A DNA stretch of 64,000 nucleotides from Todiramphus chloris collaris (Eukaryota > Chordata > Aves > Coraciiformes > Alcedinidae). The DNA lies in the NCBI GenBank assembly GCA_025345505.1, contig JANVCC010000048.1, forward strand, positions 1-64,000. The letters run 5' to 3'. Positions 21,679-32,100 of this stretch are shown here, piece after piece (position 1 is the first letter of the stretch; the number at the start of each line of letters is the position of its first letter). The position numbers and the translations under genes were made by a program. The notes under the pieces are model-generated. The model searched no databases, had not been told where the DNA came from, and saw nothing but the letters and a program-made list of their open reading frames with translations.

Positions 21679-22224
21679 TCATAGAATGATAGAATGTTAG
21701 GGGTTGGAAGGGACCTCTAGAGATCATCGAGTCCAACTCCCCTGCCAAAGAGGATCACCCAGGGCAGCCCACACAGGAACTCATCCAGGCATGTTTGGAA
21801 AGTCTCCAGAGCAGGAGACTCCACAGCCTCTCTGGGCAGCCTGGGCCAGGCTCTGGCACCCTCACAGTGAAGAAGTTTCTCCTCATGTTGAGGTGGAACT
21901 TTCTATGCTCAAGTTTATACCCACTGTTCCTTGTCCTATTACTGGGCACTACAGAAAAGAGATTGGCCCCTTCCATTTGACACCCACTCCTCAGATATTT
22001 ATAGACATTAATAAGATCCCCTCTGTGTCTTCTCCTCTCAAGACTAAACATCCCCAGTTCTCTCAGTCTTTATTCACTGGGGAGATGCTCAAGTCCCTTA
22101 ATCATCCTCGTAGCTCTCTGCTGGACTCTCTCCAGTAGGTCCTCGTCTCTCTTAAACTGGGGAGCCCAAAACTGGATGCAGTATTCCAGGTGTGGTCTCA
22201 CTAAGGGCAGAGTAGAGGGGTCAC
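21679..22224 (-). mobile_element. CR1 LINE 3' end, well preserved
   Basis: The plus strand starts TCATAGAATGATAGAATGTT, the reverse complement of the CR1 3' terminus with its octamer-like tail. It continues through GGGTTGGAAGGGACCTCTAG, GCAGGAGACTCCACAGCCTC, GAGATTGGCCCCTTCCATTT, CCCAGTTCTCTCAGTCTTTA and TTCCAGGTGTGGTCTCACTA. The insertion is 5'-truncated, as is usual for CR1, at about 22224. A minus-strand frame of about 98 codons reflects the ORF2 C-terminus but is too short and damaged to work. Confidence 0.95.
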
Positions 22225-23299
22225 TTCACATTTAATTCTAAAATGCAGCATATTCAAAAAGGGGGTGGGGGGGAACTCTGCCCCCTTTTCAAACTGGGAA
22301 TCCATTTGGCAATTCAATTGCTTTTCCAATAAAATAGCATAATAATAAGATAAATTATTACAATGCTCTGCTGTTTAATGTTTATTACAGAAACCCCTTT
22401 GAAATTTTTTGTAAAGTTCTTGCAACCTCCTGAGATTTTATCAGCAGAACTGTGCTGTTATCTACCACGTGTACACCTACCATTTTGAAACTTTTCTGAA
22501 TAACATTAGAAAAAGAGTTGTAAATGGGAAGAATAATATGATTATATAACACCAGTTCTGTTGATGCATTTTCCAAACACCATTCTTTCTGGTTTTGGAA
22601 TTTCACTATTTTTCTGCTTACTTTACCCATAGATTTCAGAACTAACACTACACTTGATTTTTGTTTAAAAAGTCACATAGAAATTGCTTAGACTCTAAAA
22701 TGGTACCAACATTTAATGTTTAGCTTGATCTTATTTAACGCAGAGCATTTCCACTAGTCCAAAACTAATGTTGCTGCATCTTCTCTGAGGAATTGAGCTA
22801 AGGCATAAAATATCTTAAGTTCTGTGCAACCCATCTCACAGAATGGAGACAGGAAGGAGTAAGAAGAATTATGATTTGAAGTTCCAATGATATGGAAATC
22901 CTGCTTGGTTCAGAATAAAGTCACCTGTGTTCTGATCCCAGGGTTACTGAAGACAATGGGAGTCTTTCTGCAGACTTCGGTGCGCTTCACAGGCTCTGCT
23001 CCTCCATTTGCAGTTTTGTAGATAACAAGCTTCAGACCTCAAATAAAGAAAACAGGAGTATTTTATTCACCTGAAGCTTAATAGTTTTAACAACAGCTTT
23101 TACAATGCAAACGTAGAAGAGTGCTTGCAGGACTGGTGGCTGTAGCCTGTTCCCTTCATCTGTCCGTACTTCCTCAGGGAAATATCAAATGGCTGAGATG
23201 GCTCAAGAAAACTTAAATATGTGAAACTGTTGTGGAGCCAAAAACAGCCCTTAGAGAAGAAATGTGCATACCCCTGAACTATATGCAGTGCTTTTTTCC
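22225..23299. other. AT-rich sequence without recognisable genes
   Basis: Contains a G-run near 22262-22273 and an 87-codon minus-strand open frame (22385-22648) with no recognised domain. Otherwise nothing is identifiable. Confidence 0.5.
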
Positions 23300-23498
23300 T
23301 AAAACAAAACAAAAAACACACACACACACAAAAAAAACCCCACCAAAAAATGAAAAAAAAACCCCAAAACCAACCAAAACCTCAATCACAAAAAAAAACC
23401 CCACAACAAAACAAACAAGAAAAAACAAAACCAAACAAACAAACAGAACCCAAAACCACAAAAAAAAAACCAACCAACCAACCAAAAGAAACACAACA
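23300..23498. repeat. A/C-rich low-complexity tract
   Basis: A 200-bp run of A-rich and C-containing words includes a CA dinucleotide stretch at about 23316-23330 and AACAAACAAACA and CCAACCAACCAA units. The minus strand is a T/G-rich low-complexity sequence whose open frames encode Val/Phe-rich peptides; these are artefacts. Confidence 0.9.
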
Positions 23499-26400
23499 CT
23501 TAATTGGCACTTGAGCAGGATTGCCTAGATCTCTACAGGCTAAATTTTCACATAAATAACTGAGATGAAAAGTAGCATGACCTAGAGACAAGAACTGAAA
23601 TATGGGGATGATAAATCTTTCCTTTTATGTTAACAAATGAACAGAATTAGCTCTAGTCCAGCACTAAGAAGGGGCTATAAAACATGCAAATAATAAAAAT
23701 AAAATCTGTGGATTTATTTCGTAATGTGCAAAAATATTAAGTGCAGGTATTAAACACAAAATGTACTGTCAAGATTGCCCTGAGTGACGCACACGTACAG
23801 TTCAGCATGTCAAAATCTGATTCCTTTTACTTTTGTATTTGGGATTGAGGAAATTTTGTGGACCTTTTAAAGTTCAGCAATTTGTGGTATTCAAGGTATT
23901 TCAATGGTAACTGAATTTAGCAGGTACCCTGCTAATAGCTAACCATGGCTTTTGAATAGTATGCCTGGTAAATTTAGGAGATCTGTCAAAAAACCACATT
24001 ATTCTTACTGAAGTTAATAGGGTGTTAATAAGTTCTTTTTTTTAATGAGAAATCTTTCAAGTGATTACATTGCCATCTGCTGAATATAATGCAGCTATTA
24101 ACTAAGATAGACAAATATATAAATAATATTTATTACTTGTGATTTATACATAATACATATCCTACATGACATGTAAGATCAAACAATATACAATCTATTT
24201 ATCCCAGCACTCTTTTCAAATCCCATAATTTCAAACACTCCCAGTGTGTAAGTTCCACTTTGCTTAACTTGTCATGGCATTCTCTTCCAATTCTGTCAGC
24301 TTAAGAAGGTTGTTAGTGATAAGACAATTAGACTTGAATATTACAATTCATTTTGAGCATGTGATTCCTTACAGAATGCAATGAAAAATAAATCAGTGAT
24401 ACTGTACCAAAACTAATTTGTCTTATCCAATGTATTATCTTTAACTCTGCATAATATAAGATGCTTTCAAATAAGGGGTCAGACCACAGAATGGCAGATG
24501 TAGATTTTTGTTTCCTACATTAGCATTCATCTTGACTATAATGGTTCAAAACTGACACAAGCGCTGCTATTAATTATGCCTATCCCGTACAGCCAATCAA
24601 TGATATCTCTAGGAGGTTTATTCAAGCTGCAGATGACATAAGGATACATCAAAGCTACAAGCACATCAAGATGGCTTCATGCCAGGCCAGCTTCAGTCTG
24701 GTAGGATCTTTAGCTCCGGCAATGTGTTAGATTTGAGAGCAGTTCTGTTCCAGAAACAATTTTGCCTCTTTCATAGCATCACAACTGGCATAATAAACTG
24801 TGTGAGACTGACGTTAATCCCATGCAAAACAATGTGCTCCTGGAAACTGAAGCTTGGGAAAAACCTGTATTGAGCCACAGCTGAGTATCTCTGCATATGA
24901 TCAGCTTAGGTCCAACAAGGCTTATTAGCTTCAGCTAAGTACTAGTGATAACACGTTATCTCCTTCAGAAACACTTGGACGTCTCTGTTCTGCACATGAC
25001 AGAAGTCTGTTCACCGGAAAGGCTTGTTAATCCCAGAGGAGTGCCACATGCATGCATGGAACCAGCCCAGCTTTAGCACTGTGCTGGAGCTGACAAGGCA
25101 ATTTTGAACATGGAAGGCTTTGAAGCGCAGGGTAAAGCCAGAGCATTTCTGCAGTAATTAATTCAGTGCCAGTGCTGGACCAAACCTGGTCAAACCTGGC
25201 ATGTCATGAACTGACTCTGTGCAAAGGCACTTGGATGCCTCTTCATGCTCCTAACCATGCTGTAACACCTTCCTTATCCATGTTTTTGCACTGTCTTGGG
25301 ATGATGGACCCCACTTAATTTAAATGTAGGAGGGGTTTTTTTTCTTAGTATTTGCTATGCTGGTATTTAATATGATGCACAATGTAATTACTATTTCCCT
25401 GCAATTACAACATTCATAATGCCTCCTTATGTAAAACCTCTAGATTTGTAATTATTTCAGTAACAAAAGGTACTACTTTTTGGCATATTCATAGCTGTTT
25501 GGCTGGCATATTATAAATCTCCAGTCACTGCATCCTCATAAAATAACAACAGATGCTAATTCAATCTAAAAGCAAATTTAAGTTTTCTCTATTTATTTTG
25601 CATAGATATAAATTATTGCAGATATTGCACCAAGACTGTACAAGCCTTTGTGAGCTACATTTGAGGTATGCTTGGAAGTGGATGTTAAAACTTTTTTTCA
25701 TGTTTCAGGCTATGGCACCTGCTTTTGTATTGAAAGCACTGTATCTGGATGACACAGGTATGAAACTGGTACAAACTCGCTCTGTTATTCTGAATTAGTT
25801 AAAAAATATGGAGCTAAGTTTCCTTTGCCAGACTCTGTGCTGAATCAGGCATACAATTTTCATGAAGCATAATGCTGGTGTAAACACATGTCATGTCATA
25901 TGTCACAAACATATGTCAGTTTACTCACAGGTAAACTTTTTAGGATAAACCTCTACTCCCAGTTGTGTATAAAAATATAAAGAGAAAAAAAAAAAAGTGC
26001 ATTTTGTATCTTAATCTGCATCTATACTTGGCAGGCTTTTCTGGTTTTGTTATTACCAGTTATTATACCCACAAGGTACTCATGGATTTGAGTATTGGCC
26101 ACAGAGGGTCAGGAGAAAGATCCACCTTCCCCACAAATGCACTTTCTTCAACAAACACCCCAGAACATCTTTAGAAATTCTGCCTGTACTTTTCCTCCCA
26201 CCTTTTTACTTACACCTTTACTTTCTCAAGGCCCATCAAGTTGCAGAACCTCTCAACAAGCAATGCTTGCTAGCACTGGACAGCCAGCCTCTGTGGACAG
26301 TGACTTAGCAAGGAGAAGGAAGCTGAAAAGGGAGGAAGGACTCCAGCTGCTGTGGGTTCTACTTCAATCCTTATCAAGCCTGCAAGAACAGTATCTCTGG

Positions 26401-27419
26401 GTGGCGTGCACTCATTCCTCAGACAGTTTCAAGGAGCAGCAGACATTATTGAGGGTTCTCTGCTCTGTGCCCCCTGTTGAGCCTAGTATTTTCTTTTCAA
26501 TGCCTGGGGAAAAAAGGAACAGCATAAGCTTCTCCCTAAAACTCACCCATCCTCCAACTGCATTCAGCTCAGTGGATTTCCTGAGCCTGTTGTTATGAAG
26601 ACTTTGTTCCCTTCCTTGAGCTTCCTAAATTAAATACATTGCTCAGATTTCTCCTGCAAAGAAAACTACGTTGCTGAACTTTGTTCTGATGAAAAATTTA
26701 CACTAATTTTCTGCATTAATACTTCTATGATCACAACACAGCAGACCCGCCTCTTGAGAAACGCGTTCAATTTTTTTTTTTGTTTCGGTGCATCTGGGAG
26801 CAGAGCACAGAGTAAAGTGGGTTGGCAGCAACAACAAGTAACAGCTATCTTACAAATCAGATAAAGACGTGAGCACACAGCGAGTGGGTTTGGTTCAGCC
26901 AGGAAAATGAAAGGAAGTCCTGGTGAAGGAGGCTGGGCTGTGTGTTCCCTAGTGGTAGAGCAAGTCCCAGGACGGAGAGGACACAGCACTCCCTGCTCTA
27001 ACAAGGGTAGTGGTCCTCAAGCTGGTGCTAGAACCCACCAGCAACGATGTACTTGTTCACCTGCATCTTTGACAATTGTGCCGCTGAACCAAGAGAACAG
27101 CAAAAGAGCCACTGTGGTAAGAGTAAAAAGTCATACCCACAGGGGATTGTATTGTCCACTATTAGAGTTAAAAATCAAACCGTCTTTTTGAAAAGCAGAA
27201 GAGAAGCATCATTTAAAAGGAAAACGGAGGCATTATTTTACCAGCCTGTATGTCATTAGGCAGTGTCAGTCTCCTCATGCACAAAAAGCGCAGTGGACGT
27301 AGCAGTGCCCACGCCCTGGGAAACACGGAAACCGCCAGTAACCTGGGGTACTGCAGACCAACCTGCCAGGGATTTCTGTCCCATGGACCTGCCTGGTCCT
27401 CGCTTTAATCCATAGCGGC
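23499..27419. other. AT-rich sequence without recognisable genes
   Basis: No recognised repeat family or exon. The longest frame is 167 codons at 26095-26598 on the plus strand. It has no recognisable domain, homopolymer bias or splice context that would argue for a protein, and it is treated as chance. GC content begins to rise from about 26900 toward the CpG island. Confidence 0.55.
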
Positions 27420-28110
27420 ACACTGCGTTCTTAGCACGAATACCTGTTATTCCGGCCAAAGCGTGCTTCTGCTTCCCGAGGGGAGCCCGCAGCGCCGACA
27501 CCCGGGCAGGAACGCTGCCGGCGCAGAGCACACACGCAGCCGATCTGTTCCTACGGTAAGCACTTTCTGCTCAAAAGGAAGCAGCTTTATCATGCTTTCT
27601 CTAACGTTGCATTGTGGTGCGTTTTCTTTCCCCACAGCCACGTAAGCAAGCAGATGGCTGCACCCCTCGCCATTCCACCCCAAGCTGCCGGCAGCTCTAC
27701 GGGCGTTTCTGACAAGCAAACTCGCTCCCCAACCCGGCTACTTCAGTCGAAGACGCGCCCGTCCTGCCCCAGACACCCAGCCGCGGGCTCGTCCTTCCCG
27801 GGCCCCGCCAGGCCGGGGCGGGAGGAAATGCGGGGGCGGCTCCGCGGCCTCGCACCGCCCCCAGCCCTCGCCGCGGGAAGGGGGGGCCGGAGACGGCCCT
27901 CGGCCCCTCTTTTGTTTTAACAAACGTTTCCCGCTGCCTATGAGGAAACCCGCGGCTGCCCAGCGCCGGGGGAGGGTGGGATTTGCTTCCCATTGTCTGC
28001 CGGGCTCAGCCCGCCGGGCTGTGGCGTTAACTGTTAGCGCTGCCGCTCGTCTCCCCCGGGAAGTTAACCGCCGAGGGGGCAGGTCAGGCACCTAACCTAG
28101 CGCAGGCAAA
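27420..28110. promoter_or_regulatory. CpG island 1 (putative promoter)
   Basis: A 0.7-kb GC-rich, CpG-dense interval stands out from AT-rich surroundings, densest at 27730-27900 and 27940-28080. CpG islands in birds usually mark promoters. The open frames on both strands are compositional. A candidate short intron on the plus strand (27556-27637) lies inside it. Orientation and gene identity are not determined; it could serve a lncRNA or a distal first exon. Confidence 0.65.
27556..27637 (+). other. Candidate 82-nt intron
   Basis: The sequence has a donor CTACG|GTAAGC, a branch-like CTAAC at 27601-27605, a pyrimidine-rich GTTTTCTTTCCCCACAG and an AG at 27636-27637, all within 82 nt. This is the right arrangement for a short vertebrate intron in a 5' leader. 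It is predicted from signals only; no protein frame or transcript supports it. Confidence 0.35.
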
Positions 28111-30430
28111 TGCCAGAGCCGGGGCTGGACAATACCAGCTGGCCGGGCTTCAATCCCCTCTATTAACGAGCGTTTAAAAGTCTTTCCAATACAGATTAAG
28201 TCAAAACGACTGGGGGGGGGGGGGGAGGCGCACCCTTTTTATCCTTCAGTGTGCACCCTGAAGGCTTAATAATGGCTATATCATGCCAACAGTTACCCAT
28301 GGGACCTAATGAGGATATCAACGCACTTCCAAACAAGGCCCACCGACACCCACACCTCAGCAATATGCCTGTCTTTCTGCATTTGATTTAATTCACTGCC
28401 CACCAGCTCAGAAGAGCTATGGTTGGTTGCTGACACTCCCTAGATATTTGTGTTGGGATACCTTGTTCTTTCCAAAATCAAATATTTGTATCCTGAAACA
28501 AATATTTGGAGACAGTCCAGACTAGCCTTTACAAATACGTTAAGCTGAGCAAATTGTTGGCAAGCAGTATACACCAGGTAAGAACCTGTAAGGTAGGCAA
28601 ACCATAAGGCTTCAAACCTGCACATGCTTCTGCATCAGTGAAACAGGGCCTAAATATTTATCTGACTGGTCTATGGGTCCTGAAGAGATAAGGGGCTAAA
28701 ACCTTTTTTATACTGAAGATAGCTGAACTTTTGCCTTGAATAAATATTTACATAGGTAAGGAGAAGGCACTGTGGCGAAGTCATAAATCTTTTCGTTAAA
28801 GAACAGGAGGCTGCAATTGGAGCTTTCTGTTGGTGTTACAGCAAATCCCTCACAGCCCGGCCAGTGGTAGGGGGTACCTAGCTGGCTGGGGTCATGTGTG
28901 CTGCTGGCTACGCATCTCCTCCCTCTGCTTCCGGATGCAGAAATTGGTGTGCCTTAACCACGCCAGCTTGAGCAGAGCTGTTAGCTTGGCTGCATGGTAG
29001 AAACAGTAAGAACAATAAGGACCCAAACATTGTTTTTTCTTATACAAATATAGCTCAGATGTAATTTGTACAGAGAAGGTTTCAAAGAAACCTTAGACAG
29101 CCAAGCCAGCAATATCCCATGGAAACTTGGCATATATTGCCATCAAACTTCTTTTGAAAATTACACGCCTTAATGAAATCAGAGCCAAACATCATACTAA
29201 ATGCTTAACATAAGGTAGCCTTTTTGTAATTATACTGATGGTAAATCCCTTCTTACTTAAAGAATTGACTGCAAATTTCATTTGCTTTTTATAAATATAA
29301 TCAATATAATGCAGTTAATAAATTATAGTACTACTGTTTGGTATCTGCCCAGCCTCACAAGCACCTTTTGAAAGCAGATTACCAGCACTTTCTTTCATAT
29401 CTATTTATTTGAGATAATGTAAAATGTTCTTTCATATTTAAATATATAACAGAGGTAAGGCTTTATCACTGCTGTGCAACTACCTGTTATTTGCATTCTA
29501 TTTCTTTAAGAGAATGTAAAGTCCTGATACAGCATTTGCAAACAAAATACTGTTTTATACACTCCTAGAAATCTTATTTACTTAAACACGCAGGAGAAAC
29601 TCACAGTTCACTGTGCAAACTGTGTTAAATCTTCAACTGTCCACGCACAACAGATGCATCTTTTTCACCATTAGCAGTCCAAAACTATTTTAGTAATACT
29701 AATGACTACTCATATCTAATGACTACAATAATAATTTGCATGCATAAGTGTTTATAGAACTAAGTTTACAGTATATTTTAATAGAGTATGTCACATTTCT
29801 AGTCAAGATTAATTAACTGTGACATTACTTTTCCTTTAAATAATTCCTGAAGTGTTTCTGAAACTTTAGAATGTATTCACCTACACATTTATTATTAAAA
29901 ATATTTATCTCACTGTCCATATAAAACCAGGATAAAATGTAATTTTTCTCGCTAATTACATAAATGTGCCTATAATGTTAAATATTTCATATTACTATAT
30001 ATCTCCCAATCCTGAAATGAAAGTGTGCAACATATAGCCAACTCTGAGACAGATCACTGATTCTTTATGGTTTAGTTTCTGTTGTTCAAGGTGTTTCAAA
30101 ATCATTATCCACAATTTCTGCAAGTTGGATGTCATGATAAGAGGAATTCGCACGTCTCAGGGGCAGATAAGCAGCACATTTTTTTCTCTGCAATAAGATA
30201 GAGTCTAGACCTAAGACTATGTTAAAATACATATATATAAAGATCCTCTTCAAATGTATTATGAAAAAAAAAAAAAAAAAAAGAAACAAACAGCAACTCC
30301 AGCAGACACCACTAGAGTTCTCCTTCTCCCAAATATCCCTAGCACCATCCTAAACCCTGTTTACCCCAGAAACCTGAACTGTGGACAGACAGAAGAGGAG
30401 AGAGAGAGAGAAAATTCAGACACAATAAAA
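28111..30430. other. AT-rich interval between the CpG islands
   Basis: Contains a 14-bp G-run at about 28212-28225, a poly(A) run at about 30264-30281 and a GA-rich microsatellite at 30398-30411. The stretch 29200-30060 is very AT-rich with homeodomain-type TAATTA words and could hold conserved noncoding elements, but that is not testable here. No gene was recognised. Confidence 0.5.
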
Positions 30431-32045
30431 CTCTGAGGGGAAAAATATGTGGAAGGAGGAGGCAGCAGCGGCCTGGGGAAGGGATTGAAAAGTTTCCCCT
30501 GGCTTAACTTCTCCCCCCCTGCAGCAGCAGAAGCAGCGCCAGCAGCACAAGGTGAGAGAGACTTTTAAGTCTGGGGAGGAGGGGGGTGTGTGCAGGAGTG
30601 GGGGGGGGGGAGTGTGTGTGTGAATTTACAGCCCTGTGGATATTTCTGTGTCTGCCTCCCTGGCTTTGGGGTGCGAGAGACGCCGTGTCTCATACTGGGC
30701 GGATTTTTTTTTTTTAATATGATGGAGGATTATAAACATGGCGCCTTAAAAAAACTACAAAATCATGTACACACTGTTCCAAGGAGATGGGGGAGAGGGG
30801 ACAGGGGAAGGGCTGGGCACCCGGAGAGGGGGCGATCCTGCCCCGCGGGGTGCCATATGGGGCGGGGGGAGCAATTATACTTCATAATAAAATGTGGGGG
30901 GCTGCGGGGGGAAGGGGTGTGTGGGAGAGGAAAGGCGGGATTTTTTTTTTTTTTTAATAATTATTCTTATTATTTCGTTTATCGGAGTGGGCAGGATTAT
31001 CTGGCAGCCCGCTTGGAAATCGAGGAGGAGAAGGGGACGGCCGCGGAGCGCGTGTGATTATTAACGGCAATTATTTTTGTCCCCACACCTTCCCCGGTCG
31101 GATTTCGGCGGGGACGCGGTGGCGGCCGGTCCTCCGCGGCCCCGTGCCGAGTTGCAGTCCGCCCGGGGTCGGGGTGGGAGGAGATGGGGTGGGGAGCGGG
31201 GCGCACCGGAGAATCTCTGCCCTCAGCGCTCCGCGCGGGCCTGCAGGGAGCTGGGGAGCCGGGGACTCGCGTGAGAGGCAAGGCCGAGCGGGGTGTGGCG
31301 CAGCCCGGCCACAGCTCCATCATCCCCCCCAGCCCCGCTCTTTTCCCACATGCGGGGCGACCGCTTTGCTCCCCACTCCCCTCCGCCCCCTTTCCTTTCT
31401 CTCACACGCACACCCCCGCCGCCCCCGCATTTCCTAGGTGGGGTGGGGGGATGTCTGCTTGGAGGACGGGTCTTGGCCCGAGTAATGGCAGCTGCTCGAC
31501 AGCGCCGAGTCTCCACGGGAGAAAGACGGGGGTGGGGGGGCGCAGGCCAGTCGCGGCGGGAGAGGGGCCATGGCTCCCCTTCCCCGCGGGGGAGCAGAGG
31601 AGGGGATGGGGAAGAGGTGAACTTAGAGCCTCGGCCCTCCCGCCCCCAGGGGCTGCGCCCCCCCCCGCGTCGAGGGCGGCCTTAGCGCCCGGCCGGCTCT
31701 GTCGAGAGCGCCGGCGGCGGCCGGGGCCTCTGCCTCCCCGGGTCGCCCGGCTGGCGGAGCGCTTCGTTCCCCGGCATAGCCCCGGCGGCTCCCTCGCCAT
31801 CCCCGTCTTCTCCGGGGTAGGGCGCGGGGAGAAGAAGGGGCCGATTTCTGCGCTCTCCTCCTCCGGCTCCCCCGCTGCGGGCGCGAGGCGTGCGGGGAGC
31901 ACGGCTGCCTGCGGGCCGAGGCCCGGGGCTCTCCCGCGCCCTCCAGGAACAGCTCCCTCGCTCCCCCCGGCCGGAAAGGGCCCTCCAGGAGCCCCGCCGG
32001 ATTCGGCGGTCGGATTTCGGGAGAGTATGAAGTGCTGAAGAGATT
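30431..32045. promoter_or_regulatory. CpG island 2 (main putative promoter)
   Basis: A 1.6-kb GC-rich region, most CpG-dense at 31080-32000, contains Sp1-like GGGCGG words and a YY1-type AAACATGGCGCC (30734-30745). At its left edge, CCCCCCCTGCAG and AAG|GTGAGAG bracket 30525-30551 as a possible microexon or first-exon donor. Long frames of 284 codons (plus, 31184-32038) and 246 codons (minus, 31402-32142) overlap each other. They have only low-complexity Pro/Gly/Arg/Ala composition, so they look compositional. This is probably a promoter with a non-coding first exon of a gene whose coding exons lie outside the window; direction is uncertain. Confidence 0.7.
30525..30551 (+). other. Candidate 27-nt exon (CAG/AAG-rich)
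   Basis: A pyrimidine tract plus CAG precedes the interval and a strong donor AAG|GTGAGAG follows it. Read in frame it would give nine polar residues rich in Gln. An equally good reading is that only the donor is real and belongs to a longer non-coding first exon starting upstream, near 30440. Confidence 0.3.
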
Positions 32046-32100
32046 GCTTTGGTTTTTTGGGAGGGGAGCGTGGGTGGTGTGTTGTGTGTGTGTGTGTACG
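32046..32100. repeat. Short TG microsatellite
   Basis: A GTGTTGTGTGTGTGTGTGTA run lies at about 32078-32098 just past the CpG island. The frames over it are compositional. Confidence 0.7.

Noticed and set aside
21755-22051. 98-codon minus-strand frame as a gene
   Set aside because: It lies wholly inside the CR1 3' end and represents a damaged ORF2 C-terminus.
23232-23591. Lys/Thr-rich and Val/Phe-rich frames over the A/C-rich tract
   Set aside because: They are translations of simple sequence on either strand.
26095-26598. 167-codon plus-strand frame
   Set aside because: It is the longest frame in the AT-rich part, but it has no recognisable domain, Kozak or splice context, or codon pattern that separates it from chance.
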